Shown: positions 16,331-25,573, numbered from the stretch's first letter. The stretch is 38,921 nt of DNA from an uncultured Pelagibacteraceae bacterium (GCA_902604575.1 CACKZH010000006.1:1-38921), one strand, 5' to 3'. Translations and numbers: made by a program. The notes: generated from the sequence alone by a model not told the origin.

Positions 16331-17419
16331 ATGAGAATTGGATCTATTTTAGAAAATCAAAATATTGAAAAAAGAATCGCTATTACTCCAGAGATAGTTA
16401 AAAAATATACTTCAATTGGATGTGAAATATTTTTAAGTAAAAAATATGGAACTCATTTGGGCGTTGGTGATGATGTTTATTCAAATTTGGGTGCCAAAAT
16501 TATAGATCATAATAATGAAATTTTAAGTAGTTCTGATGTAATAGTTCAATTGGGAATGTTATCAGAAGATAAAAGTTCTCAGTTAAGAGAAAATCAAACA
16601 TTAATTGGTGTTTTAAATCCTTATGACAATCAAGAAACCTTAAAAAATTTATCAAAAAAAAAAATTAATGTTTTTTCTTTGGAACTTTTACCAAGAATAA
16701 CTAGAGCACAATCAATGGACATACTTTCTTCGCAAGCAAATCTTGCTGGTTATAAAGCTGTTATAGAATCTTTTGCAAACTTTGAAAAAGCTATACCTAT
16801 GATGATGACAGCAGCAGGCACAATTCCAGCTGCGAAAGTTTTAGTTGTAGGCGCAGGAGTTGCTGGATTGCAAGCTATTGCTACTGCAAAGAGAATGGGT
16901 GCAATAGTTTTTGCTACTGATGTAAGAATTGCATCAAAAGAACAGGTTGAAAGTTTAGGTGGTAAATTTTTAACTGTAGAAGGTTCAGAAAATTTAGAGA
17001 CTGAAGGCGGCTATGCAAAAGAGGCCACAGATGATTTCAAACAAAAACAGGAAGAACTTTTAGCAGAAACTTTAAAAAAAATTGATATAGTAATTTGTAC
17101 AGCATTGATACCAGGTAAGAAAGCTCCTTTGATCATAAAAAATAATATGATTGAAAATATGCAAGTAGGATCAGTAATTTATGATTTAGCTGCAATTCAG
17201 GGTGGAAATACAGCGTTAACCGAAGTTGATAAAATTGTTGAAAAAAATGGAATAAAAATAATGGGTGAAAGCAATATTTTAAATAAGTTACCCGTTTCTG
17301 CTTCAAACTTATATGCAAAAAATGTTTTTAATTTTGTCGATAATTTAATCGACAAAGAGAATAAAAAAATAAATATTAACTTAGAGGATGAGATTATACA
17401 AAAGACATTAATAAAATAA
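16331..17419 (+). CDS. pntAA: NAD(P) transhydrogenase subunit alpha, part 1
   Basis: Soluble NAD(H)-binding domain I of the proton-translocating transhydrogenase, which makes NADPH from NADH using the proton gradient. The start MRIGSILEN and EKRIAITPEIVKK (13-25) are typical of the AlaDH/PNT N-terminal domain. RAQSMDILSSQANLAGY (125-141) and the Rossmann loop VVGAGVAGLQA (172-182) are near-perfect family motifs. At 362 residues it ends after domain I; the membrane part is encoded by the next gene, which is the split three-gene arrangement normal in alphaproteobacteria. Spacing to pntAB is 3 bp. Confidence 0.96.
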   Translation: MRIGSILENQNIEKRIAITPEIVKKYTSIGCEIFLSKKYGTHLGVGDDVYSNLGAKIIDHNNEILSSSDVIVQLGMLSEDKSSQLRENQTLIGVLNPYDNQETLKNLSKKKINVFSLELLPRITRAQSMDILSSQANLAGYKAVIESFANFEKAIPMMMTAAGTIPAAKVLVVGAGVAGLQAIATAKRMGAIVFATDVRIASKEQVESLGGKFLTVEGSENLETEGGYAKEATDDFKQKQEELLAETLKKIDIVICTALIPGKKAPLIIKNNMIENMQVGSVIYDLAAIQGGNTALTEVDKIVEKNGIKIMGESNILNKLPVSASNLYAKNVFNFVDNLIDKENKKININLEDEIIQKTLIK

Positions 17420-17422
17420 GCT

Positions 17423-17731
17423 ATGGAAATAGACCCTTTAATATTTAGATTAAGTATATTTATCCTTTCGATATTTGTAGGATATTATGTAGTCTGGAGT
17501 GTAACACCATCTTTACACACTCCTTTAATGTCTGTAACAAATGCAATTTCCTCAGTAATTATTGTTGGAGCTATAATCGCAGGTTTATCAGGAAGTTCTG
17601 ATAGTGTTTTTAATACTTCAAGTATTTTTGGTTTTTTAGCTATCGCTTTGGCCGCAATAAACATTTTTGGAGGATTTCTAGTAACTCAAAGAATGTTGGC
17701 AATGTATAAAAAAAAGAAAAAGGATAAATAA
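17423..17731 (+). CDS. pntAB: NAD(P) transhydrogenase subunit alpha, part 2
   Basis: Small membrane subunit (102 residues) that forms part of the proton channel (domain II). It has three hydrophobic spans, beginning with FRLSIFILSIFVGYYVVWSV, and the highly conserved TPSLHTPLMSVTNAISSVI between spans 1 and 2. The C-terminus ends in lysines on the cytoplasmic side. It is flanked by 3 bp and 2 bp from pntAA and pntB, so the three are surely co-translated. Nothing is unusual. Confidence 0.95.
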   Translation: MEIDPLIFRLSIFILSIFVGYYVVWSVTPSLHTPLMSVTNAISSVIIVGAIIAGLSGSSDSVFNTSSIFGFLAIALAAINIFGGFLVTQRMLAMYKKKKKDK

Positions 17732-17733
17732 CC

Positions 17734-19131
17734 ATGATATCTGCAAACTTGTCTGCAATATTTTATTTAGTCTCAGGAGTCTTATTTATCCTTGCTTTGA
17801 GAGGTCTTTCTTCACCTGAAACATCCAGACAAGGAAATTTGTTTGGTATTTTAGGAATGATTATTGCAATTACAGCAACATTTTTATCAACAGATAATTT
17901 TTCAACTGGTTTTTTGTTTGTACTAATATTTATTTTATTAGGTGGATCAGTTGGAGCTTTTATAGCTTATAAAATACCAATGACAGCTATGCCAGAATTG
18001 GTTGCTGGATTTCATAGTCTAGTAGGATTAGCTGCAGTCTTTGTTGCGATTTCTGCATTTTTAAATCCTGAAGCATTCAATCTTGGTATGCCAGGAAATA
18101 TAAAACTCGGTAGTTTGATAGAAATGTCCATTGGTGCTGCGGTTGGTGCTATTACGTTTTCAGGTTCAGTTATAGCATTTTTGAAATTACAAGGACTAAT
18201 GTCTGGTTCGCCTATAACTTTTAAAGGTCAACACCCTCTTAATGCAATAATTTTAATTTCAATTATAATTATAATTTATCTACTGTGCTCAACACAATCG
18301 TCAAATTTATTTTGGATACTGTTATTAGTATCATTTTTGATTGGTTTTCTTTTAATTATTCCAATTGGAGGAGCTGATATGCCAGTAGTAATTTCCATGT
18401 TAAACTCTTATTCAGGTTGGGCTGCTGCGGGTATTGGATTTACTTTAGAAAACACTGCTCTAATTATTACCGGAGCTTTAGTTGGATCTTCTGGTGCAAT
18501 CTTGTCTTACATAATGTGCAAAGGAATGAACCGATCGTTCTTTAATGTTATATTGGGTGGATTTGGCGCAACAGAAGGTAGTGGTAACAAATCAAATAAA
18601 GAGCAAAAACCGGTAAAAAGTGGTAATGCAGATGATGCAGCCTTTTTAATGAAAAATGCTTCTTCGGTAATAATTGTCCCTGGATATGGTATGGCTGTAG
18701 CACAAGCTCAACATGCGCTTAGAGAAATGGTTGATACATTAAAAAAAAATGACATTAAAGTTTCGTATGCAATTCATCCAGTTGCAGGTAGAATGCCTGG
18801 ACATATGAATGTATTACTGGCAGAAGCAAATGTACCTTATGATGAAGTATTTGAATTAGAGGAAATTAATAATGATTTTGCAAATGCTGATGTAGCTTTT
18901 GTAATAGGAGCTAATGATGTAACTAATCCAGTTGCTAAAACAGACCCACAAAGTCCAATTTACGGTATGCCAGTTCTTGATGTTGAGAAATGTAAGTCAG
19001 TATTATTTGTTAAAAGAAGTCTTTCACCAGGATATGCGGGAATAGATAACGATTTATTTTATAAAGAGAATACGCTTATGTTATTTGCAGATGCTAAAAA
19101 AATGACAGAAGATATTACAAAAAATCTATAG
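17734..19131 (+). CDS. pntB: NAD(P) transhydrogenase subunit beta
   Basis: Membrane subunit with the NADP(H)-binding domain III at its C-terminus. The first 270 residues hold about nine spans, with AMPELVAGFHSLVGLAA (85-101) carrying the proton-path His94 and GADMPVVISMLNSYSGW (213-229). The NADP domain begins near 300 and shows VPGYGMAVAQAQHAL (315-329) and AGRMPGHMNVLLAEA, both diagnostic. Length (465) is normal. In SAR11 it is likely an important NADPH source because the oxidative pentose phosphate route may be incomplete (inference). A transaldolase starts 9 bp downstream. Confidence 0.96.
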   Translation: MISANLSAIFYLVSGVLFILALRGLSSPETSRQGNLFGILGMIIAITATFLSTDNFSTGFLFVLIFILLGGSVGAFIAYKIPMTAMPELVAGFHSLVGLAAVFVAISAFLNPEAFNLGMPGNIKLGSLIEMSIGAAVGAITFSGSVIAFLKLQGLMSGSPITFKGQHPLNAIILISIIIIIYLLCSTQSSNLFWILLLVSFLIGFLLIIPIGGADMPVVISMLNSYSGWAAAGIGFTLENTALIITGALVGSSGAILSYIMCKGMNRSFFNVILGGFGATEGSGNKSNKEQKPVKSGNADDAAFLMKNASSVIIVPGYGMAVAQAQHALREMVDTLKKNDIKVSYAIHPVAGRMPGHMNVLLAEANVPYDEVFELEEINNDFANADVAFVIGANDVTNPVAKTDPQSPIYGMPVLDVEKCKSVLFVKRSLSPGYAGIDNDLFYKENTLMLFADAKKMTEDITKNL

Positions 19132-19140
19132 GTAATTAAT

Positions 19141-19836
19141 TTGAATACCAAAATATTTTGTGACATCGCTGAAATAAAACTTATTAAAAAATTTAATAAA
19201 AAAAAAATTGTTAAAGGCTTTACAACAAATCCTTCACTTATAAGAAAAGCAGGCGCAAAAAATTATTTACAATACTGTAAAAAAATCTCTAAAATAACTG
19301 ATAAGCCACTATCTTTTGAGGTGTTTGCTGATAACGAACAGGAAATGATTTTGCAAGGTCAAAAAATAAATCAGTTAGGAAAAAATATTTATGTCAAGGT
19401 ACCTTACTCAAACTCTAAAGGAAAATTTATGGGTCGAGCTATAAGTCAATTAAGTGATAAAAAAATTAAACTTAATATAACTGCAGTTTATAGCACAAGC
19501 CAAACAAAGAAAGTTTTAAGTAAGTTAAACAAAACATCTAAAGCAATAATATCTATCTTTGCAGGAAGGATGGCTGATGCTGGCATAGATCCAATTCCAG
19601 AATTAAAGAAAAGTATAAGTTTAGCAAAGAAATATAAAAATGTTGAAATTCTTTGGGCAAGTACAAGAGAGCCTTACAATTATTTACAAGCTAAAGATAT
19701 AAATTGTAATATAATAACTGTTCCACCAAATATAATTGAAAAAATTGAAAAATTTGGTAAATCATTTAACGAACTTACCATACAAACTGTTATCGGTTTT
19801 TTAAAAGATTCAAAAAAATCAAAATTTAAAATATAA
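19141..19836 (+). CDS. tal: Transaldolase (TalC/FSA-like class I)
   Basis: Class I aldolase of the small transaldolase family (TalC/FSA, about 215-230 residues), moving a dihydroxyacetone unit between sugar phosphates in the non-oxidative pentose phosphate pathway. FTTNPSLIRKAG (27-38) follows the first strand; NIYVKVPYS (82-90) holds the Schiff-base lysine K86; later come ITAVYS, IFAGRMADAG and WASTREPYN, all in the family order. The start is TTG, preceded by AGGTAA that overlaps the pntB stop. Its partner enzyme transketolase is encoded at 32007-33971. It could be a fructose-6-phosphate aldolase instead. It is the last + strand gene before the accessory island. Confidence 0.87.
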   Translation: MNTKIFCDIAEIKLIKKFNKKKIVKGFTTNPSLIRKAGAKNYLQYCKKISKITDKPLSFEVFADNEQEMILQGQKINQLGKNIYVKVPYSNSKGKFMGRAISQLSDKKIKLNITAVYSTSQTKKVLSKLNKTSKAIISIFAGRMADAGIDPIPELKKSISLAKKYKNVEILWASTREPYNYLQAKDINCNIITVPPNIIEKIEKFGKSFNELTIQTVIGFLKDSKKSKFKI

Positions 19837-20008
19837 CATTTATTAAATATGTGGGTTTTACATTTAATTCATATTATAAGAAAAAATATTTAAAAATGTT
19901 AAGTATGATTTAATGATTTACAGCCACTTCAAAAAAAAATATTTAATTCTTAATTTTAGAGACTAAAAATTAAAAAAATGTGTGATTCAAGAAGTTAAAT
20001 GATTAATA
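19837..20008. other. Non-coding gap between convergent genes
   Basis: 172 bases of A+T-rich sequence between the convergent transaldolase and methyltransferase genes. I see no ORF, no clear hairpin-plus-T terminator, and no copy of the tRNA-fMet 3' end that could mark an attachment site. It is the largest gene-free stretch in the window. Confidence 0.6.
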
Positions 20009-20863
20009 TTAATTATTTTTTGGGGTAAGCACTATCCAGCTCATTTTTTCGGGTCTTCCTTCACTCATAATTAACCATCTATCGTCATCATTAAATTTAT
20101 TAATTATTTTATATTTAAAAGGATTTCTTCCATTATTATCTAATTTTTCTACATTAAAATAAGCATTTATTTTTTTATTAAAATCAATAATTTTAGTTTT
20201 GTCATTTAAGTAGAAGTTATGGTCTTCAATTATAAAATAACTATTTTTTAAATTTTTTAAATCATAGTTATTTATTAAATCAAATTCATTACCCTCTATA
20301 TCAATTAAAAAAATAGTTTTTTCTAATTCTTTTTGATCAAGTAATTCAACTACTTTATTAAAGTTTGCATCATTATAGACACTTATTTTATCTAACAATC
20401 CATTTTCTTTTAAATTATCTACTAAAAATTTTTTTGTTTCCTTATCTCTTTCAAAGGCGAAACCTTTTTTAAAATTCAAATTTTTTACAGAACCAATAAT
20501 ATGATAGCCATCAGCTGACCCAAAGTTAACAAAATTTATCAATCCAAATCTGTTTTGAATTTCTAATATTTTTTTTTGTATTTGTTCTTCATAGCATCCT
20601 AAAAGTTTTGATGAGAAATCGTATCCACCCCAATTACTTTTGCAGTTTAGATAAACATCTTTATATACACCATGGATAACTCTATTATTTGTAATTTTAA
20701 TTAATTCTTTTTCTAAAATATATTTTCTTTCCGCTATGTGATCATATTTAATTTGATATCCAAGATTCTTTAAAAACCTTAAAAATAATCCGTATATTCC
20801 TTCAAATTTAAATACTTTTGGAATTAAGTATATTTTTTTTATTAAACTTAAGATTTTTTTCAT
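20009..20863 (-). CDS. FkbM-like SAM-dependent methyltransferase
   Basis: Probable class I methyltransferase of the FkbM type, which O-methylates sugars or polyketides. FVNFGSADGYHIIGS (111-125) corresponds to the SAM-binding motif I, AFERD (136-140) to the acidic end of strand 2, and FLIDIEGNEFDLI (185-197) to the FkbM signature (iDvEGaE). The N-terminal 90 residues are extra and basic, with a hydrophobic start, and may anchor or recognise the acceptor. The gene opposes the + strand genes beside it, 105 bp from the divergent ferritin-like gene. The substrate is unknown; a surface glycan is the likeliest. Confidence 0.72.
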   Translation of the reverse strand: MKKILSLIKKIYLIPKVFKFEGIYGLFLRFLKNLGYQIKYDHIAERKYILEKELIKITNNRVIHGVYKDVYLNCKSNWGGYDFSSKLLGCYEEQIQKKILEIQNRFGLINFVNFGSADGYHIIGSVKNLNFKKGFAFERDKETKKFLVDNLKENGLLDKISVYNDANFNKVVELLDQKELEKTIFLIDIEGNEFDLINNYDLKNLKNSYFIIEDHNFYLNDKTKIIDFNKKINAYFNVEKLDNNGRNPFKYKIINKFNDDDRWLIMSEGRPEKMSWIVLTPKNN

Positions 20864-20919
20864 ATATTAATAAATTTAGCTAATTTAAGAATTAGATGAT
20901 ATCACTTTTATTTATAGTT

Positions 20920-20948
20920 TTGATAAATTAATCGTTGATAAATATTTT
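20920..20948 (+). promoter_or_regulatory. Candidate sigma-70 promoter for the diiron/carbamoyltransferase genes
   Basis: TTGATA (20920-20925) and TATTTT (20943-20948) are separated by 17 bp and point toward the ferritin-like gene, 20 bp before its ATG. A second TTGATA lies at 20935-20940. In sequence this A+T-rich such matches are easy to get by chance, so this is tentative. Confidence 0.28.
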
Positions 20949-20968
20949 TTATTATATAAATAAGCAAA

Positions 20969-21712
20969 ATGATAATAACTCCAGAAAAAAATAAAAATCT
21001 AGTACGTACTCTTCTTGAGTTTGCATATGCAGAATATGGTTCTGCCTTAGAAATGCTAGCTGCTGCAAAGAAAACAAAATCACCAAAATTAAAAATTGGA
21101 TATATTAATCATGCCCTTGATGAATATAGACATGCATCATTAATATTTAAGGTTCTTGAAAATGAGCTTAAGAAAAATGGTCAAAAGTTCGAGAAGGAAT
21201 TTCGTTTTATTCCTCAGAACGTAGTTTTAAAAGGTTACTTAGATAAAGAAGGATTCCTTATTGAAAAATTGAAGTTAAAAAATTTTGTTGAATTTGTTTA
21301 TTCAAATGAACATTTAGCTAAACAATCTTTTGAAAATTTAAAAAAGAGAATAAAAGACAAAATGTCATTAAATATTATAAATGAAATTATTTCAGAAGAA
21401 CAAGCTCATGCAGATTATTCTTTAGAAAAACTTAATGAAATAATGATTGAAGAGGATAGACACTGGGGACATGCAAAAAAATTTTATGAAAGTAAATTTC
21501 CTCATGGAAATTTGAAGATTGCATATAAAAAAGAAAAATTTAAAAACAGAGCTAGAATGTTTTATTTAAAAAATTTTAATTTCTTAAATAAAATATTTGA
21601 TCCATTAATAAATTTTGTAATCCTTATCTTTGGGAACATTGTTTCTTTATTAAAAATACGACAATTAAAAGATAAAAATTTATTTACCATTAACGAACAT
21701 TCAGTTTTGTAA
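20969..21712 (+). CDS. Ferritin-like diiron-domain protein
   Basis: Protein of 247 residues with the helical carboxylate/histidine pattern of the ferritin-like superfamily. Candidate iron ligands are E22 or E28 on helix 1, the E52-x-x-H55 pair (DEYRHA), E108 or E114 on helix 3 (VEFVYSNEH), and E144-x-x-H147 (SEEQAHADYS). That is the two E-x-x-H half-site arrangement of diiron proteins. A C-terminal extension has a hydrophobic stretch (INFVILIFGNIVSLL) that could associate with membrane. The stop is 5 bp before the carbamoyltransferase, so they share a transcript. The function could be an oxidase/oxygenase tailoring the same product or a diiron redox protein; nothing identifies the substrate. 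Confidence 0.78.
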   Translation: MIITPEKNKNLVRTLLEFAYAEYGSALEMLAAAKKTKSPKLKIGYINHALDEYRHASLIFKVLENELKKNGQKFEKEFRFIPQNVVLKGYLDKEGFLIEKLKLKNFVEFVYSNEHLAKQSFENLKKRIKDKMSLNIINEIISEEQAHADYSLEKLNEIMIEEDRHWGHAKKFYESKFPHGNLKIAYKKEKFKNRARMFYLKNFNFLNKIFDPLINFVILIFGNIVSLLKIRQLKDKNLFTINEHSVL

Positions 21713-21717
21713 TTGAT

Positions 21718-23430
21718 ATGTTTATTGGTATCTCTGGGTACTTTCATGATTCATCAGTAGCATTAATTAATGAAAATGGTGATCTTATTGATTTTAAAAA
21801 AGAGGAATGGTTTTCTCGAGTTAAAGGAGACAAGTCATTTCCAAGACTTTCTTTGTTAGATATAATTGAACAGTATAATTTATCAGACAGAAATATATCA
21901 AATGTAATTTTTTATGAAAAACCTTTAAAAGCATGGTTAACAATTTTAAAATATTCAATAAAAAATAATTCATTGAAAAATGAAGTAACAAGGAATTATT
22001 TTAAAAATATTTGGAAATCATCAATAGTTTTTTCTTATGATTTATCTAAATACTTAAAGATAGATAAAAAAAAAATATTTTATTGTGATCATCATTTGAG
22101 TCATACTTTGACTGGTTTTTATTATAAAAATAATACACCAGCTGCTTCAATTGTTGTTGATGGATTTGGAGATGAAAGTTGTACGACAATTCATCATATA
22201 ATTTCTCATAAAGAAATTTTAAATTTATGGAGTAGTAAATTTCCTAACTCTGTAGGATTATTCTATTCAGCAATAACAGATTTTCTTGGTTTTGCTATAA
22301 ATGAAGGAGAATACAAGGTAATGGGTTTGGCAGCCTACGGTGATCCAATTTATTATGAAAAACTTTTAGACACAATTAAATTTGACGGTAAAAATCTTAA
22401 TTTAAATGTTGATTATTATGATTTTGTTAGAAGTATTAAAAGATCCTACTCAAAAAAATTGGCAGAACTATTTGGAATTGATGAGCGGAGTAGTAATTCA
22501 AGATTAGAAATAAATTCTAAAAATTTTAAAATTTATGCGAATATTGCTGCATCTGCTCAAAAAGTTGTTGAGCAAAATCTTACTGATATCTTTAAATTTG
22601 CACATAAAATAACTGGAGAGAGAAGGTTTATTTTTTCAGGCGGGGTGGCCATGAATAGTGTAGCCATAAATAAACTAGTTAAAAATGATTTTATTGATGA
22701 AATAATTATACCACCGTCTCCTGGAGATTCTGGAGCTGCAATAGGAGCTGCATATTACGGCTTTTTAAAAAAAAAAAATAATTTAAATGAAATTAAAAAC
22801 AGATTAACAAATTTAAAAATACTCAAGCCAGGAAAAATTAACGTAAATAATAACTCAGAAGAAATTTTTGATATAAAATTAAAAAAAATTTGTACCAGTG
22901 AGAATTATCTTGATGCTACTGCTGATATATTATCTGAAAATAAAATAATTGCTACGTGCTTTGAAAATATCGAAACTGGACCAAGAGCTCTTGGGCATAG
23001 ATCTTTATTGTGTAATGCGCATTCAGTTGATGCAGTAAAGTATTTAAATGAAAATATAAAAAATAGAAGTTCTTTTAGACCTGTTGCGCCAGTTGTATTA
23101 AATGAGGATGCTGTAAAATACTTTAATTTATCTGACAAGATTTATGATTGTTATTACTATATGGGAGCAGTCGCAGATGTAATTAAAAAAGATAATATCC
23201 AAGCTGTTGTTCATAAAGATGGAACGGCAAGAGTTCAGATTTGTAATGAAAATCAACTTTTAGGAAAAATTCTTAAAAAACTGAAGACAAAAAATATAGA
23301 TGTACTAGCTAATACTTCTTTTAATATATCATCTGATCCTATGGTTTATACAAAAGAAGATGCTTTCTTAGCAATACAAAGAATGGATATTCAATATATT
23401 CTCACGGAAAATGGTTTATATGAAAGATGA
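21718..23430 (+). CDS. NodU/CmcH-type carbamoyltransferase
   Basis: Carbamoyltransferase that uses carbamoyl phosphate and ATP to carbamoylate a hydroxyl, as in NodU and TobZ. The N-terminal YrdC/Kae1-like half shows GISGYFHDSSVALI (4-17), EEWFSRVKGD (29-38), CDHHLSHT (123-130) with metal-binding histidines, VVDGFGDES and GEYKVMGLAAYGDP (197-210). A glycine-rich FSGGVAMNSVA and PPSPGDSGAAIGAAY follow. The C-terminal domain (after about 390) has ETGPRALGHRSLL and SFRPVAPVV. Length (570) is complete. A 12-A run (22767-22778) falls in the linker just before the C-terminal domain. The next gene overlaps by 4 bp. The substrate is unknown, probably a glycan or lipid-linked intermediate. Confidence 0.92.
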   Translation: MFIGISGYFHDSSVALINENGDLIDFKKEEWFSRVKGDKSFPRLSLLDIIEQYNLSDRNISNVIFYEKPLKAWLTILKYSIKNNSLKNEVTRNYFKNIWKSSIVFSYDLSKYLKIDKKKIFYCDHHLSHTLTGFYYKNNTPAASIVVDGFGDESCTTIHHIISHKEILNLWSSKFPNSVGLFYSAITDFLGFAINEGEYKVMGLAAYGDPIYYEKLLDTIKFDGKNLNLNVDYYDFVRSIKRSYSKKLAELFGIDERSSNSRLEINSKNFKIYANIAASAQKVVEQNLTDIFKFAHKITGERRFIFSGGVAMNSVAINKLVKNDFIDEIIIPPSPGDSGAAIGAAYYGFLKKKNNLNEIKNRLTNLKILKPGKINVNNNSEEIFDIKLKKICTSENYLDATADILSENKIIATCFENIETGPRALGHRSLLCNAHSVDAVKYLNENIKNRSSFRPVAPVVLNEDAVKYFNLSDKIYDCYYYMGAVADVIKKDNIQAVVHKDGTARVQICNENQLLGKILKKLKTKNIDVLANTSFNISSDPMVYTKEDAFLAIQRMDIQYILTENGLYER

Positions 23431-24497
23431 ATAAAATATTAAAAATTTTAATAGCAATTTTATTTTTTGAGATTTTAATTGGTTATTATTATTATCAAAA
23501 ATTATATTTAAGTTTTACAGGAAATTTTATTTCTTCAATATTGCTTGTAACTGAAGAGAAATTTCTTTCTCGATTATCATCTAAAGATAAGAAAGAAAAA
23601 ATAAAAATTACACAAGAAAAAAAATTATTAAGTGAATGTAAAAATTTAAATTATTCTAATTTAGAATTCAGTGTTACAGGTATAAGAGCCTATCGAAGCC
23701 CTTTGTATATGCAGTCTTCACTTAATTTTATGAATTTTGATCAAATTAAAAAAAAATATCTTATTGCAATTGTGGGAAATTCAGAAGCAAAGGGTGCCTC
23801 CCATAATAAAAAAATTCATACAATTCTTGAAGAGAATTTAAATAAACATTTTGTAACAGAGAATATTTTTGTAATTAATCTTTCTAATGATGGGTATACG
23901 ATTAAAGATCAAATTGTAGTTATTGAAAATTTTTTAAATATTTATCCAATTGATATGGTTATTTTTTATAGCGGAGGAAATGAACTTTCTAGAGAAAATT
24001 TTAGTAGACAAATAATTCACAGAGAAAATAGTTTATACAATATTAATAATCAATTTTGGTTTGAACCTTTAAATAAAGAGTTAAATAATGGAAAAGAATT
24101 TTCTTCTTGTGTAGATGATAAAATTTATATTAAAAAAAAAACTAGAGATAATTTTGCAGCAGAATTTGATATTAATAGTAATATTAAACAAAATTTTGAA
24201 TTTTTAAATGAAAAATTTAAATCAGATAAAAAAGATTTCCTTTTTTTTATTCAACCATTTAACCATAAAGAATTTTTAAATACTAATTCAGTTGGTGAAG
24301 CTAAAATAAAATTAAATTGGCTAAAACTAAAATCACTTAACATTTCTGATGAACGATTTATTAATATGAATAATGAAGAAATTAATTTAGATTTTGTTGA
24401 TAAATTTCATACTAAAAGTATAGATAATGCTTCAGAGGTTATTTTAAATAAAATTATTAATATTTATGAAAATGATATTAAAAAAAATTTTCAATAA
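23427..24497 (+). CDS. Membrane-anchored SGNH-hydrolase-like protein
   Basis: Protein of 356 residues with one N-terminal span (4-22) and a soluble domain that fits the SGNH/GDSL fold. Block I is AIVGNSEAKG (114-123) with Ser119 as candidate nucleophile in place of GDS; block II is NLSNDGYT (151-158); block III is YSGGNE (181-186); block V is VDKFHT with Asp325-x-x-His328. All four elements occur in the right order. The short basic N-terminus suggests the domain is periplasmic. Such proteins act as esterases or O-acetyltransferases on surface polymers. ATGA overlap couples it to the carbamoyltransferase. An acyl donor transporter (MBOAT) is not seen nearby. Confidence 0.75.
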   Translation: MNKILKILIAILFFEILIGYYYYQKLYLSFTGNFISSILLVTEEKFLSRLSSKDKKEKIKITQEKKLLSECKNLNYSNLEFSVTGIRAYRSPLYMQSSLNFMNFDQIKKKYLIAIVGNSEAKGASHNKKIHTILEENLNKHFVTENIFVINLSNDGYTIKDQIVVIENFLNIYPIDMVIFYSGGNELSRENFSRQIIHRENSLYNINNQFWFEPLNKELNNGKEFSSCVDDKIYIKKKTRDNFAAEFDINSNIKQNFEFLNEKFKSDKKDFLFFIQPFNHKEFLNTNSVGEAKIKLNWLKLKSLNISDERFINMNNEEINLDFVDKFHTKSIDNASEVILNKIINIYENDIKKNFQ

Positions 24498-24606
24498 TAA
24501 ATACTTCAAATTTTCTATTGTGATTTTAATTTCTCTTTTAATTTTATTTTTTATCAAAGAATATTTTTTATATAAAATTAAGATGCCATTTCATTATGTT
24601 TTTTAA
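24472..24606 (+). CDS. Small single-span membrane protein (44 aa), unknown
   Basis: An ATG-initiated 44-codon frame bridging two SGNH genes: it overlaps the first by 26 bp and the second by 11 bp, filling the otherwise empty 98-bp gap. Its start is basic (MILKKIFNNKYFK), then one hydrophobic span (FSIVILISLLILFFIK), and it ends in KMPFHYVF. Carbamoyltransferase loci often hold a tiny membrane protein (DUF5989), whose end I recall as APFIYTLF-like; the PF-x-Y in this tail is suggestive but short. Without it there would be an unusual gap in a tight cluster. I am not sure it is translated. Confidence 0.45.
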   Translation: MILKKIFNNKYFKFSIVILISLLILFFIKEYFLYKIKMPFHYVF

Positions 24607-25573
24607 AAAATTTATATATGCATTTATATTTTTAATTTTTTTGTTAGAAATTTCATTTCAAGCTTTAGCAAGTACAGATTTAAATTTTTTTAAAAAACCT
24701 ATTTTATTTTTTAATCCATATTGTGATCAAGATTATTGGGCTCGTCAACAAATGACAAAAATTGATGAAGATGTTTATACATACCATCCTATATTAAGCA
24801 TAATTAAAAAGAATAAAATAATTCCTCATACATTTGATAGCAACATTAAAAAAAAAAATATTAATAAAGAAATAATTTTTTATGGAAGTTCGTTTATTGA
24901 CCATAAAATATTTATGAGAATTTTTAAAGACTATAAAAATTATGCTGTAAAATCTTATGGGTTAGATCAAATATATTTGTCTTATAAATTAACAAAAAAC
25001 AATCATTACGGTGACACTATAGTAATTGGTTTTCTGTTAGAAGATCTTGATAGAGTAATTTTTAATAGCAGAAATTATAATAAAATTAATTTTTCAAAAA
25101 AAGAAGGTGATTTTATTCTAAATGGTAATCCTGTAGATATTAAAAAAAAAATTGAAAAAAAAAATTATTTTTATTCATTTCATTTATTTAAAAGTCTTTT
25201 CTTTTTAATATCAAATAACTATGACTATAAGATGAGTAATTGTAGAATTAATTTTAAAAAAGATTTTTTTGTATATTTTATAGAAAATCTAAAAAAAGAG
25301 GCTAAACAGCTCAATCAAAATTTAATAATTATTACCTTTAACTTTAAAGACGATATAAATGAAAATAAAAACTGGAGGTATAGTTTTATAAAGAATTTAT
25401 TACTTGAGAATAATATTAATCATATTGATACAAAAAAACTAATAGAGACTCATATTAAAAAAAACAATCTTATTAAAGATGATTTTTATTCTTATGATGA
25501 TTTGCACTTTAATAATCTATCTAATGAAATTTTAAAAAAAAATTTTCTAGATGTTATAGAGCAATATAAGTAA
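24596..25573 (+). CDS. Second membrane-anchored SGNH-like protein, diverged
   Basis: Protein of 325 residues with an N-terminal span (5-25, ending in ALA-S, so it could also be a signal peptide) and a soluble domain with SGNH features: block I IIFYGSSFIDH (93-103), block II SYGLDQIYLSY (120-130), and block V DDLHFNN with the Asp-x-x-His near 300-303. Block III is not the usual GxND; GFLLED occurs at the expected position, so the oxyanion hole is altered. It is thus a diverged esterase/acyltransferase-like protein or a binding partner of the first SGNH protein. Its 3' end overlaps a small - strand ORF by 20 bp. It carries an 11-A run (24848-24858). Confidence 0.6.
   Translation: MFFKKFIYAFIFLIFLLEISFQALASTDLNFFKKPILFFNPYCDQDYWARQQMTKIDEDVYTYHPILSIIKKNKIIPHTFDSNIKKKNINKEIIFYGSSFIDHKIFMRIFKDYKNYAVKSYGLDQIYLSYKLTKNNHYGDTIVIGFLLEDLDRVIFNSRNYNKINFSKKEGDFILNGNPVDIKKKIEKKNYFYSFHLFKSLFFLISNNYDYKMSNCRINFKKDFFVYFIENLKKEAKQLNQNLIIITFNFKDDINENKNWRYSFIKNLLLENNINHIDTKKLIETHIKKNNLIKDDFYSYDDLHFNNLSNEILKKNFLDVIEQYK

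Noticed and set aside
19837-20008. Attachment-site repeat matching the tRNA-fMet 3' end
   Set aside because: The tRNA end is G+C-rich and nothing similar exists in this gap.
22905-23138. 77-codon - strand frame within the carbamoyltransferase
   Set aside because: It lies opposite the conserved ETGPRALGHRS region; the sense protein explains the sequence.
24850-24860. Frameshift in the second SGNH gene at the 11-A run
   Set aside because: The frame stays open with family-like blocks on both sides, so the gene as sequenced is intact.
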